DNA of 61,546 bases from NZQO01 sp964639255 (GTDB taxonomy: Bacteria; Bacteroidota; Bacteroidia; Flavobacteriales; Flavobacteriaceae), in NCBI GenBank assembly GCA_964639255.1, contig CAZXDP010000010.1:1-61546 (forward strand), in the 5' to 3' direction. The translations under genes and the position numbers were made by a program. Positions 8,432 to 16,847 of this stretch are shown here, one piece after another. A model generated the notes under the pieces. The model was not told the DNA's origin and made no database searches. It saw only the letters and a list, made by a program, of their open reading frames with translations. Numbering within the stretch: position 1 is the stretch's first letter; every line of letters begins with the position of its first letter.

Positions 8432-9700
8432 TTAATTTGATATAATTTTTTCCAAGCGACTTACAAATTCATATACATCGCTAAAATTATTGTATAGAGG
8501 TGTAGGGGCAACTCGTATTACATCGGGTTCGCGCCAATCGCTCACAACGCCTACCTTACTGAGCTTTTGGTGAAGCGATTTGTCGGCATTTCTTACTTGA
8601 ATCGACAATTGGCACCCACGCTCTTCTGGATTCCTGGGGGTAATTACCCGAATGCGGTCATTGGGTATCTCATCGAGTAAAAATTCAAGATATCCCGTAA
8701 GCTGTATCGATTTCCGCCGTAACGCCTCGAACCCCGCCTCATCAAATACATCCAAACTTGCCCGAATAGCTGCCATAGAAAGTATGGGCGGATTGCTCAA
8801 TTGCCAGCCTTCGGCGCCCGGTAGGGCGTCGAACGCCTTTCTCATATTAAAACGGGTTTCTTTATTATGTCCCCACCACCCAGCAAAACGCGGTAGTGAA
8901 CTATCGTGGGCGTGGCGCTCGTGCACAAAGCAACCCGCCAGGCTTCCTGGGCCGCTATTGAGGTACTTATAACTACACCATACGGCAAAATCGGCTCCGC
9001 TATCGTGTAAGTTGGGTTGAATATTACCTGCCCCGTGTGCAAGGTCAAAACCCACTTTACATTGGAACCTATGGCCTAATTGCGTGATTTTTTCAAGCGG
9101 AAAATGCTGTCCCGTATAGTAATTGGTGCTGCCAATCATTAGCAGTGCTACGGCATCGCCTTCAGTTTCCATGATTTGTTCCAAATCTTCGAAACGGCAC
9201 AGTTCCTCGCCGTGCCTTGGTTTCCATTTTATCAAACCTTCTGCCGGGTCGAAACCGTGAAATTTCAGCTGACTTTCTACAGCGTATGTATCACTGGGAA
9301 AAGCGTCGCTTTCCACAACGATCTTATATTTCTGCTGTATGGGTTGGTAAAAAGATACCATCATAAGGTGAAGGTTGGCGGTTAAGGTGTTCATCATAAC
9401 CACCTCGTGCGGCTTTGCGCCTACTAAGGTTGCCATTTTTTGGGTAAGCAGCTCATGGTACGGTAGCCACGGGTGCTGTCCTTCGGTATGTCCATCGACC
9501 CCTAACGAAGCCCAGTCGCCGAGAACTTCCTGAATGTAAGCCGAAGCATTTTTTGGCTGCAGCCCAAGGGAATTTCCGCAGAGATAAATAACCGGCGCAC
9601 CATTGGCATCCTTGGGGAAATAAAATTTATTTCTGAAATGCGATAATGGGTCTTGTGCATCGCATTGCTGCGCAAAGGAAAGGGAAGATTGGTAGTTCAT
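8432..9700 (-). CDS. kynU: kynureninase
   Basis: A 422-residue PLP enzyme of fold type I. Visible features are YLCGNSLGLQPKNA near the N-terminus, GSTNYYTGQHFPL, GFDLAHGAGNIQPNLHDSGA, and the PLP-lysine motif CSYKYLNSGPG. It cleaves 3-hydroxykynurenine (or kynurenine) to 3-hydroxyanthranilate (or anthranilate) and alanine. The start is ATG 9700 (MNYQSSLSFAQQ); the open frame upstream to 9724 runs into a promoter box. It is the first gene of the kynU-kmo-RidA-ALDH run. Confidence 0.95.
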   Translation of the reverse strand: MNYQSSLSFAQQCDAQDPLSHFRNKFYFPKDANGAPVIYLCGNSLGLQPKNASAYIQEVLGDWASLGVDGHTEGQHPWLPYHELLTQKMATLVGAKPHEVVMMNTLTANLHLMMVSFYQPIQQKYKIVVESDAFPSDTYAVESQLKFHGFDPAEGLIKWKPRHGEELCRFEDLEQIMETEGDAVALLMIGSTNYYTGQHFPLEKITQLGHRFQCKVGFDLAHGAGNIQPNLHDSGADFAVWCSYKYLNSGPGSLAGCFVHERHAHDSSLPRFAGWWGHNKETRFNMRKAFDALPGAEGWQLSNPPILSMAAIRASLDVFDEAGFEALRRKSIQLTGYLEFLLDEIPNDRIRVITPRNPEERGCQLSIQVRNADKSLHQKLSKVGVVSDWREPDVIRVAPTPLYNNFSDVYEFVSRLEKIISN

Positions 9701-9723
9701 AGACGGCGGGTTACCTCGGTACA

Positions 9724-9731
9724 CAAAAATA
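9724..9731 (-). promoter_or_regulatory. Bacteroidota -7 box of the kynurenine operon
   Basis: On the minus strand this reads TATTTTTG, a perfect match to TAnnTTTG, the known -7 element of Bacteroidota primary-sigma promoters. It lies 23 bases upstream of the kynU ATG. No clear TTG -33 element is seen at the expected distance. Confidence 0.6.
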
Positions 9732-9812
9732 GCAATTTATTATGGTTTCTTTTGGGAGCCCGCTTTGAGAAAGCTTTGTCCTATTTCATAAAAAAATGTT
9801 AAGTAATTTTTT

Positions 9813-9820
9813 TATTTTTG
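9813..9820 (+). promoter_or_regulatory. TAnnTTTG box just before haloperoxidase-like gene
   Basis: It reads TATTTTTG and ends only 8 bases before ATG 9829. If functional, the transcript would have almost no leader, and the upstream ATG at 9796 could not be the start. Confidence 0.4.
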
Positions 9821-9828
9821 AAGCGCTT

Positions 9829-11988
9829 ATGAGAGTGCTATTTCTACTTTTGGGTTTCATGCTCACCGCTGCTGCCTCGTACGGGCAAACGGTTGCCCGT
9901 CTTTGGAATGAGGAGGTACTCCACGCCATTCGAAACGATTTTGCGAGACCTACCGTGCACGCACGAAATTTGTTCCATACCTCGGTAGCGATGTATGACG
10001 CGTGGGCAGTATTCGATACGAAGGCAGCACCGTATTTTTTGGGGAATGAAATGGGCGGCTTCTTTTGCGATTTTGATGGATTTCAACTAATAGGCGATAC
10101 ACAATCGGCTCAAGAAGAAGCGATGAGCTATGCTGTATATCGAATTATTAGGCACCGGTTTGTGAATGCTCCAGGCAAGGATGAAATATATGCCGATGCC
10201 GATGCCCTCATGAATCGCTTGGGATACGACCCTTCCTACATTTCTACTGACTATGGGAATGGCAATCCAGCTGCCTTGGGAAATTACATTGCCCAGCAGC
10301 TTATCGCGTTTGGGCTTCAGGACGGCGCAAATGAAGCCAACGATTATGGCAATCGGTATTACGAACCATTAAACGAACCGTTGAATACCGATGTATCTGG
10401 CAATCCCGATATGACGCATCCCAACCATTGGCAACCATTGAAGGTGCCGAATTTTGTAGATCAAAGTGGGAATGTCATTCCGGGGGGACAACCTCCCTTT
10501 TTAAGTCCCGAATGGGGGGGCGTGGTGCCTTTCTCATTGCAACGCGAAGACGCTGTCACCTTGTCGCGCGATGGTTTTGAATACACCGTATATCACGATC
10601 CCGGAGCTCCTTGGTATATACAGGAAGGGATGGGGTTGGACGACCCGTATAAATGGGGCTTTGCGCTTGTAGCGATCTGGGGTGCGCATCTGGATGCTGA
10701 ACTTCCCGCTACTATTGATATCTCACCGGGCAATCTGGGCAACCTGTCTTTTGATCGAATGCCCCAAACATTTGATGAATACCGACAGTTTTACGATTTG
10801 ATTGGTGGTGGGGATCCAAGTGCTGGCAGAGATCTTAATCCGGCCACGGGGCAACCCTACGAGCCCCACGTGGTACCTTTGGGCGATTATACCCGAGTGC
10901 TGGCCGAGTTCTGGGCCGATGGTCCCGATAGTGAAACTCCGCCAGGGCATTGGTTTACCATATTGAACTACGTAAGCGACCATCCCTTACTCCAAAAGAG
11001 GTTTGGCGGTGAGGGCGCTATCGTTTCCGACCTTGAGTGGGATGTAAAATCGTATTTCCTTCTTGGAGGTACCATGCACGATGTTGCTATAACGGCTTGG
11101 GGATTAAAAGGTTATTATGATTATGTGCGTCCAATGAGCGCTATTAGGTATATGGCCGATAGGGGGCAATCTACCAATCCGTTATTGCCCAGTTATGATC
11201 CGCACGGACTACCCTTGGTTCCCGGTTATATCGAGCTCATCGAAGAGGGAGAGCCTCTTGCAGGTGCTTTCAATGAAAATGCTGGCAAAATAAAGCTATA
11301 CACTTGGCGGGGACCAGATAGAATAGTAGATCCACTGGAAGATACTGCGGGGGTGGGATGGATTTTGGCCGAAGAATGGTTTCCCTACCAGCGACCCTCA
11401 TTCGTAACCCCACCTTTTGCCGGATATGTTTCTGGCCATTCTACCTATTCACGCGCTGCGGCAGAGGTATTGACCTTGCTAACCGGCGATTCCTATTTTC
11501 CGGGAGGGATGGGCGTATTCAACATAGAAGCTAATTCATTTTTGGTGTTCGAGAAAGGTCCTTCAGTACCCATGCAGTTGCAATGGGCTACCTACCAAGA
11601 TGCTAGCGACCAAACGAGCTTATCTCGAATTTGGGGAGGTATCCACCCGCCTATAGATGATATTCCGGGACGTATACTGGGAGAGCACATTGGGAAGAGC
11701 GCCTATGCCTTCGGGCAGCGCTATTTTATTGGAGAACTTGCTAACGAAGGCTTGTTGTTTCCCAATCCGGCGTCAAATAGCCTCACCATACTTTACGAGA
11801 CACAGAAAGCCTTTAAGGTTGCCGTCTACGATACGCAGGGTAGGGAAGTGGCGCGACAGCAAGCAGACTTTTCAGAAGGCTCACGATGCGAGATAGATGT
11901 TTCAAAATTGAGCAATGGTATGTACTTGCTTAGCTTGTTGGAAGGAGATCGACAAATATGGACACGCCGCTTTATAAAAGCGAACTAA
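9829..11988 (+). CDS. secreted vanadium-dependent haloperoxidase-related/PAP2 protein with T9SS sorting domain
   Basis: A 719-residue exported protein. A signal peptide (MRVLFLLLGFMLTAAASYGQ) is followed by a large alpha-helical region. All pieces of the vanadate/phosphate site shared by haloperoxidases and PAP2 phosphatases are visible: KGYYDYVRP, GYVSGHSTYSR and SRIWGGIHPPIDDIPGR. The last ~80 residues (from LLFPNPASNSL to a basic end) form a Por-secretion type A sorting domain, so it should leave the cell by T9SS. It could oxidise halides with peroxide or act as a phosphatase; the sequence does not decide. The frame extends upstream to 9796, but 9829 gives a clean signal peptide. It is monocistronic and divergent from kynU. 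Confidence 0.85.
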   Translation: MRVLFLLLGFMLTAAASYGQTVARLWNEEVLHAIRNDFARPTVHARNLFHTSVAMYDAWAVFDTKAAPYFLGNEMGGFFCDFDGFQLIGDTQSAQEEAMSYAVYRIIRHRFVNAPGKDEIYADADALMNRLGYDPSYISTDYGNGNPAALGNYIAQQLIAFGLQDGANEANDYGNRYYEPLNEPLNTDVSGNPDMTHPNHWQPLKVPNFVDQSGNVIPGGQPPFLSPEWGGVVPFSLQREDAVTLSRDGFEYTVYHDPGAPWYIQEGMGLDDPYKWGFALVAIWGAHLDAELPATIDISPGNLGNLSFDRMPQTFDEYRQFYDLIGGGDPSAGRDLNPATGQPYEPHVVPLGDYTRVLAEFWADGPDSETPPGHWFTILNYVSDHPLLQKRFGGEGAIVSDLEWDVKSYFLLGGTMHDVAITAWGLKGYYDYVRPMSAIRYMADRGQSTNPLLPSYDPHGLPLVPGYIELIEEGEPLAGAFNENAGKIKLYTWRGPDRIVDPLEDTAGVGWILAEEWFPYQRPSFVTPPFAGYVSGHSTYSRAAAEVLTLLTGDSYFPGGMGVFNIEANSFLVFEKGPSVPMQLQWATYQDASDQTSLSRIWGGIHPPIDDIPGRILGEHIGKSAYAFGQRYFIGELANEGLLFPNPASNSLTILYETQKAFKVAVYDTQGREVARQQADFSEGSRCEIDVSKLSNGMYLLSLLEGDRQIWTRRFIKAN

Positions 11989-12023
11989 CCTAAAGAAGGC
12001 AGCTTTGCCCAAGCTCAAATGAT

Positions 12024-12707
12024 TTATTTTTTTGCTGAAACATCGGTAAAGTAGAGCTTAAATTTCCGCAGGCTATCGGTATGAACCGTGGCTAGCATAA
12101 GCCCTTCAACATTTTCATAGCTTTTCCAAGTAGTGATCATAGATGGGACACTATCATTTCCTTTTCTGAAAACCCATTCTCGCACAGTAAAACGATCGTC
12201 ATAGTAAAAATCGTAAGCATCGCCTGGAGTGTAACCACCATCGCCTACATAGGTAATGGTGAGGCGGTGCAGGGTGTCTTTTGAAATTGGAGCGACAACA
12301 GATTCTTCTTCTGAAAATTCGATTCCGTCGTCCCATACCAGTTTAAACGGAGCCAATAGCCAATATGAATCGTTTATAAAAGCGGCATCGGTTCGTAATA
12401 GTGTGCTATCTAATGCTTTTCGGGAATAGGTTATGGAATCTTTACTCGTTACCAATGTTACTTCTTCCTTTTTTGGATACCACCTCCAAGAGCGCTCAAA
12501 GTGACTGGTATCTCTTGCCACATTGAAGGTAAACTCCAATTGCTGTATAGAATCCCAATGGCGAATCCCATGTCGTTCCGCAATGGCCTCAGCGGTGGTA
12601 AGGGTATCATCTAGAGCGAGGGTTTCTTCGGCATTGGGAGTTTTGTTGGTATCATTGCAGGCGCTAATACAAAGACAGCACAGAGATACGAAGAACAGTT
12701 TTTTCAT
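12024..12707 (-). CDS. lipoprotein of unknown function
   Basis: A 227-residue protein with a lipoprotein signal peptide ending CISAC (MKKLFFVSLCCLCISAC). The mature part has alternating hydrophobic and charged residues typical of beta-strand-rich outer-membrane or periplasmic lipoproteins, with repeated Trp/Tyr (HFERSWRWYPKK, DAYDFYYDDRFTVREWVF). I do not recognise a catalytic motif. It is convergent with the haloperoxidase-like gene (35-base gap) and divergent from the YjdI-CDGSH gene, so it is probably transcribed alone. Confidence 0.8.
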   Translation of the reverse strand: MKKLFFVSLCCLCISACNDTNKTPNAEETLALDDTLTTAEAIAERHGIRHWDSIQQLEFTFNVARDTSHFERSWRWYPKKEEVTLVTSKDSITYSRKALDSTLLRTDAAFINDSYWLLAPFKLVWDDGIEFSEEESVVAPISKDTLHRLTITYVGDGGYTPGDAYDFYYDDRFTVREWVFRKGNDSVPSMITTWKSYENVEGLMLATVHTDSLRKFKLYFTDVSAKK

Positions 12708-12778
12708 AATCGAGCAGAGCGTTAGGAAGTAAAAATAAACAAATAGGGGGTATCAACATAATTTCGTATCTTTAAAAT

Positions 12779-13198
12779 ATGGGTACGACAAAAGAATATA
12801 GCAATGGGGAAGTAACGGTAATATGGAAACCACAGCTCTGTATCCATTCTGCCAAGTGCACGCACAACTTGCCAGAGGTTTTTAAGCCCAAGGTGCGCCC
12901 TTGGATTCAAATTGACAAGGCCGAAACCGATCGTATCGTAGCTACCGTCAAGGCCTGCCCCAGTGGTGCTTTGAGTTATTATATGAACGGACTTGGGGAG
13001 GCAAATGTTGATACCGAAGTTAAAAAAGATATGACACGTATTGAAATAATGAAAGGAGGGCCCTTATTGGTTTTTGGCACGGTAACCGTAAAACACGATG
13101 ATGGCCGTGAGGAGCAAAAATCCAAAACCACGGCGTTTTGCCGTTGTGGCAAAACTGGTAACAATCCCTTTTGCGATGGCACCCACTCCAAGCAATAG
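12779..13198 (+). CDS. YjdI-type (4Fe-4S) domain fused to CDGSH iron-sulfur domain
   Basis: A 139-residue protein with two Fe-S domains. Residues ~8-70 resemble the YjdI mono-cluster ferredoxin-like domain, with C21, C27 and C60 (CIHSAKC, then ACPSGAL). Residues ~118-139 carry a CDGSH motif, CRCGKTGNNPFCDGTH, with ligands C121, C123, C132 and H136 for a 2Fe-2S cluster. CDGSH proteins transfer electrons or clusters and respond to redox state. A GNAT acetyltransferase starts 3 bases after the stop; E. coli has the matching pair yjdI-yjdJ, so the partnership is conserved. A near-consensus TATCTTTA lies just upstream. The cellular role is unknown. Confidence 0.9.
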   Translation: MGTTKEYSNGEVTVIWKPQLCIHSAKCTHNLPEVFKPKVRPWIQIDKAETDRIVATVKACPSGALSYYMNGLGEANVDTEVKKDMTRIEIMKGGPLLVFGTVTVKHDDGREEQKSKTTAFCRCGKTGNNPFCDGTHSKQ

Positions 13199-13201
13199 AA
13201 G

Positions 13202-13492
13202 ATGAAAGTAGACCTCACCGATAACTCCGAGAAAAAACGCTTTGAGGCTGAAGTAGATGGCCAATGGGCATTTATCGATTATATCCGTACAACCGATAAG
13301 ATATACCTAACACATACCGAAGTGCCCAATGCGCTGGAGGGTAAAGGTGTTGGCTCTGCCCTCGTTGCAGAAGCCCTGAATCGTATTAAAGATGCAAATT
13401 TAAAATTGATACCTCTCTGTCCGTTCGTGGCAAACTATGTAAAAAAGCATTCTGAATATAAAGAACTGCTGGCCGAAGGGTACAACGTATAA
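13202..13492 (+). CDS. small GNAT-family N-acetyltransferase (YjdJ-like)
   Basis: A 96-residue single-domain protein of the short GNAT type. The acetyl-CoA pyrophosphate loop is visible as LEGKGVGSALVAEAL, followed by LIPLCPFVANYVKKH, as in the YjdJ-like subfamily. These are the smallest GNAT proteins, and their substrates are generally unknown. It starts 3 bases after the YjdI-CDGSH stop, so the two are surely co-transcribed. A 13-bp stem immediately follows the stop codon. Confidence 0.9.
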   Translation: MKVDLTDNSEKKRFEAEVDGQWAFIDYIRTTDKIYLTHTEVPNALEGKGVGSALVAEALNRIKDANLKLIPLCPFVANYVKKHSEYKELLAEGYNV

Positions 13493-13522
13493 AAGCCTTT
13501 CTGATATAAATCAGAAAGGCTT
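13493..13522. terminator. 13-bp hairpin between convergent genes, probable bidirectional terminator
   Basis: A perfect stem (AAGCCTTTCTGAT / ATCAGAAAGGCTT) with loop ATAA starts right at the GNAT stop codon. A short T-run exists only in the minus direction. It probably ends both the CDGSH-GNAT transcript and the small-protein transcript coming from the right. Confidence 0.75.
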
Positions 13523-13542
13523 CTATCGTGCTGAAGTGGCCC

Positions 13543-13677
13543 TTAATCTATTTCATCTTCCACATCATCTGCCACATCTTCAACATCATCCGCTACTGAA
13601 TTGGTTTCACGGCAGCTCATAAATCCTGTGCTGAGCAACCCTGCTACAGCAAAAATTAAAAATATTCTTTTCATCAT
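13543..13677 (-). CDS. 44-residue lipoprotein-like peptide with acidic repeat
   Basis: A tiny frame, MMKRIFLIFAVAGLLSTGFM then SC, giving a lipobox (GFMSC) with Cys 22. It is followed by a short acidic tail with a perfect six-residue duplication (VADDVEDVADDVED). Mature length would be about 23 residues. Signal, lipobox and clean stop make a real gene likely. A second in-frame ATG at 13674 is an equal start candidate. It lies 44 bases downstream of the small membrane protein gene on the same strand and is probably co-transcribed. Function unknown. Confidence 0.7.
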   Translation of the reverse strand: MMKRIFLIFAVAGLLSTGFMSCRETNSVADDVEDVADDVEDEID

Positions 13678-13721
13678 TTTGGTTTTAGTGCCAAGTTCAT
13701 GGCGGTTAGCATTGTTTTTGG

Positions 13722-13880
13722 TTATGGCCTACGGCCCGTGGCAAGTCGATAGAGGATGCCGATAATTGCGAGAACTAGGAGGATGTGGATTAAACTACCC
13801 ACGGCTTCTCCAAATCCGAAATATCCTACCAGCCAGCCAATAATTAAAATAACTACGATAAGCCAAATAAGGTCTCTCAT
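13722..13880 (-). CDS. 52-residue two-helix membrane protein, lmo0937/DUF5670-like
   Basis: It begins MRDLIWLIVVILIIGWLVGY and continues with a short FGFGEAVG turn, a second hydrophobic helix (LIHILLVLAIIGILY) and the basic end RLATGRRP. This matches the small lmo0937-type membrane proteins common in Bacteroidota, often stress-induced. Function is unknown. An inverted repeat lies 10 bases upstream of the ATG. Confidence 0.8.
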   Translation of the reverse strand: MRDLIWLIVVILIIGWLVGYFGFGEAVGSLIHILLVLAIIGILYRLATGRRP

Positions 13881-13889
13881 AACAATAGG

Positions 13890-13910
13890 GTTTAGATTGT
13901 TACTCTAAAC
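13890..13910. promoter_or_regulatory. inverted repeat upstream of small membrane protein gene
   Basis: GTTTAGA and TCTAAAC form perfect 7-bp arms around a 7-base spacer, 10 bases upstream of the ATG at 13880. It could be an operator or a leader hairpin. Confidence 0.5.
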
Positions 13911-13989
13911 TACAACAAATTAGAATCGCTTCTCGTTATTTTAACCTGCGTTTAACGAGAGCTGTTAAGGATTGCACAACAGTGAATAT

Positions 13990-15525
13990 TTAAAAATCAT
14001 CTGGATATTTTATGATTTTGGCGGCACGCTCCTTCAGCTGTGACAAGTCTTCCGCACTCTTTTTTTCTAGAAGGGACATCATCATATTCATACGCTGATT
14101 GTCTTTGAAATGCTCTTTTTTGTCATCTAGGAAATTCCAGTATAAACTATTGAAAGGACAAGCCTTCTCGCCAGTTTTTTTAGAAACACTATAATGACAC
14201 TCTTTACAGTAATTGCTCATTTTATTGATGTAGCTACCACTCGATACGTAAGGTTTGGTAGCAACAATTCCGCCGTCTGCAAATTGCGACATTCCACGGG
14301 TATTGGTGATTTCAACCCACTCGATGGCGTCAATATAGATTCCTAAGTACCAGGCATCTACCTCATCTGGATGACACTGTGCCAATAAGGCAAAATTCCC
14401 GGTAATCATAAGCCGTTGTATATGGTGCGCATAGGCGTGGTCTAGACTTTGCTTAATAGCATGGTGCAGACAATTCATTTTGGTTTTGCCCGTCCAGTAA
14501 AATGCGGGAAGTTTATTTTGGTTGTCCAATTTGTTGCTGCGGCGGTAGCCGGGCATCTCTTTCCAATAGATACCCCGCATATACTCGCGCCAGCCCAAAA
14601 TTTGGCGTACAAAGCCTTCAACTTGGGAAAGAGCTATCTCATCGGCGTGCGCTCGCCAATAGTCAATCACCGAATCCAATACTTCCTTGGGATGCAACAT
14701 TTTGCAGTTAAGGGCAAATGAAAGCCGCGAATGGTATAAATAGGCTTGATCGGTATGCATGGCGTCTTGGAAATCACCAAAATGCACCAATAAATTCTTA
14801 CAGAAGTAATTCAATACCGACAGCGCATCCCGTCGGGAAGTAGGCCAGTTATAATTTTTGGCTGAAATGGAACCGAAGGTAGCAACGCCCGATGACCGAA
14901 TACGCTGCAACGTCTCAGAAATATCTTTTCTGAATCCGCGCTCGTGGGGTATTTCCGTATCGCCCTTCCATTTTTTTCGGTTGCTCTTATCAAAATTCCA
15001 TTTCCCACCTTCAGGGTCCGTTTCGGTTTTCATGAGCACATCGTATTTCTTTCGCATATGGCGATAGAAATACTCCATTGTCATTTCTTTCTTGCCCTCA
15101 TAGAACTTCGCCAAATCGCCGCGTTGGGTCAAGAAATGCTCCGTATCGTATGCCTCCCATTCAATTTCCAGTGCGTTGCAATAATCGTTTAACTGTTCAT
15201 CCAATCGATACTCATCGGGATACTGGTACTCCAATTTTTCAATGCTGTGCTTTTTAATGAGTGCGTCGAGATTTTTAGGCAGTTCTTGTTTGTTTTCCGA
15301 AGTTTCGAGTGTATAGTATATTACTTGATGACCCCTTTCTTCCAACCAGTGTGCAAAATTGCGCATACTTTCAAAGAAGGCGGCTACTTTTTGTATGTGG
15401 TGCTTTACGTAATCTGTCTCTTGTCGCATTTCAGCAAGAAAATAAAATACGTCATCGTTGGTATCGTTGAACCAAGAATGTTTGTAGTTCAATTGGTCGC
15501 CCAGAATAAGTCGTAAAGTTTTCAA
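13990..15525 (-). CDS. cryptochrome/photolyase-related protein, Fe-S bacterial type (PhrB/CryB-like)
   Basis: A 511-residue member of the deoxyribodipyrimidine photolyase-related family. It starts MKTLRLILGDQLN, the N-terminal alpha/beta domain of this group. The C-terminal half has LGWREYMRGIYW and GGIVATKPYVSSGSYINKM, and cysteines that fit a 4Fe-4S cluster: one in LLAQCHPDEVDAW, then CKEC and ACPFN. Known members bind FAD and a lumazine-type antenna and repair (6-4) photoproducts with blue light. It is the last gene of a four-gene set with Cry-DASH 20 bases upstream. Repair versus signalling cannot be told from sequence. Confidence 0.92.
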   Translation of the reverse strand: MKTLRLILGDQLNYKHSWFNDTNDDVFYFLAEMRQETDYVKHHIQKVAAFFESMRNFAHWLEERGHQVIYYTLETSENKQELPKNLDALIKKHSIEKLEYQYPDEYRLDEQLNDYCNALEIEWEAYDTEHFLTQRGDLAKFYEGKKEMTMEYFYRHMRKKYDVLMKTETDPEGGKWNFDKSNRKKWKGDTEIPHERGFRKDISETLQRIRSSGVATFGSISAKNYNWPTSRRDALSVLNYFCKNLLVHFGDFQDAMHTDQAYLYHSRLSFALNCKMLHPKEVLDSVIDYWRAHADEIALSQVEGFVRQILGWREYMRGIYWKEMPGYRRSNKLDNQNKLPAFYWTGKTKMNCLHHAIKQSLDHAYAHHIQRLMITGNFALLAQCHPDEVDAWYLGIYIDAIEWVEITNTRGMSQFADGGIVATKPYVSSGSYINKMSNYCKECHYSVSKKTGEKACPFNSLYWNFLDDKKEHFKDNQRMNMMMSLLEKKSAEDLSQLKERAAKIIKYPDDF

Positions 15526-15545
15526 ATTGCCAAAGTTTTCATTGA

Positions 15546-16847
15546 TTAGTTATTTTCCGAAAGCCATTGGGCAACGTAATCTCCATTAGGATCGTACCGT
15601 TGGGCCTGGCTTTCAATATTAAATTTCCGGTCGCGCGGGTCGTTGCCAATACCTGAAACATACTGCCAATTGCCCCAGTTACTGTGTACATCATAATCTA
15701 TCAGCATGCTTTCAAAATAACTCGCACCAATGCGCCAATCTACTTGCAGTTCCTTGGAAAGAAAACTAGCTACAATTTGGCGACCGCGGTTGCTCATAAA
15801 GCCAGTTTTTGCAATTTCCACCATATTGGCATTGACGAAGGGATAAGGTGTCTTTCCGGCAATCCAGCGATCTATGGCGTCGCTGTCCTGTTGCCACGAA
15901 TAATTTTTATCTAGTATTCCCTTTCTTTTGAAAAGCACATTTCCATGTTTGAGACTAACATATTTAAAGAAATCCCGCCAAATAAGTTCGAATTTGAGCC
16001 AATAGGTATCCTCATTTTTTTGAACATCGGTTTCAAACTGCTTAACCTGTGCATAGATGCTACGTGGAGAGATACTGCCGTTGGCCAACCAGGCCGAAAA
16101 TTTGGAACTGTACGCTGTGCCCAATAGTCCGTTTCGTGTTTCTTTGTAGCGTTTCAAATTTTCAGTCTTCCAAAAATAGTGATCCAACCGCTGCCAGGCG
16201 CTGTCTTCACCGCCTTGAAACGGCATTGCCGAACGTTCATCGATACTAAAATCGTGAAGGCCTAGATCGTCCAAGGTAGGCAACGCTATGGGAAAATCGT
16301 TTTCAATCCAATTTCGGGTGGATAGAGCACTGGGTACTGAAAGCGGTTTTTGTACAGTACAGGCTTTTTCGCATTTCTTCCGAAATTCAGTAAATACCCG
16401 TGGAATATCGGAGTAACTTTTATAGGGAATCGTATCGGGATGAAACAGAAATTGGTCAAAAATTTCGGTTACCGTCACAGTAAACGGTAAGCTGGCCTTT
16501 AAATTTCCAACAACTTGCTTTTCTTCTGAAGTCCAATCACGAAGGCAAAATACTTCCGAAATGGCTAATTTTTCAACTATTTGTGGTATGATAGTTTCCG
16601 GCTTATCGCAAAATATAAATAGGGGGATATTTAGTTTCCTTAGATTTTTTTGAAGGTTCGCCACAGTTTCGAGTAAAAACTTGGCTCTGTACTTCCCTGT
16701 TTTATCAAAACCAAACGGTGTTTTACCAAAGTGCCTAGGATCGAAGCAGTATACAGCTACCACCCGGTCACCTTCACACGCTTGCGTTAAGCAGGTATTG
16801 TCTATCGTACGTAGATTATTGGTAAACCAAACAAGGTTATTTTTCAT
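15546..16847 (-). CDS. DASH-family cryptochrome/photolyase
   Basis: A 433-residue protein. The N-terminus (MKNNLVWFTNNLRTIDN) is the photolyase antenna-domain start, and the C-terminal FAD domain has GFMSNRGRQIVASFL, the DYDVHSNWGNWQYVSGIG segment and DPRDRKFN, which are diagnostic of Cry-DASH. The family repairs cyclobutane dimers in single-stranded DNA and may sense light. ATG 16847 gives the correct start; the open frame upstream to 16928 overlaps DUF2256 coding sequence. The start overlaps the end of the DUF2256 gene by 11 bases. Confidence 0.94.
   Translation of the reverse strand: MKNNLVWFTNNLRTIDNTCLTQACEGDRVVAVYCFDPRHFGKTPFGFDKTGKYRAKFLLETVANLQKNLRKLNIPLFIFCDKPETIIPQIVEKLAISEVFCLRDWTSEEKQVVGNLKASLPFTVTVTEIFDQFLFHPDTIPYKSYSDIPRVFTEFRKKCEKACTVQKPLSVPSALSTRNWIENDFPIALPTLDDLGLHDFSIDERSAMPFQGGEDSAWQRLDHYFWKTENLKRYKETRNGLLGTAYSSKFSAWLANGSISPRSIYAQVKQFETDVQKNEDTYWLKFELIWRDFFKYVSLKHGNVLFKRKGILDKNYSWQQDSDAIDRWIAGKTPYPFVNANMVEIAKTGFMSNRGRQIVASFLSKELQVDWRIGASYFESMLIDYDVHSNWGNWQYVSGIGNDPRDRKFNIESQAQRYDPNGDYVAQWLSENN

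Noticed and set aside
9796..9828. Upstream ATG of the haloperoxidase-like gene as the true start
   Set aside because: It lies before a TAnnTTTG box, and the extra residues add a hydrophobic stretch ahead of a complete signal peptide.
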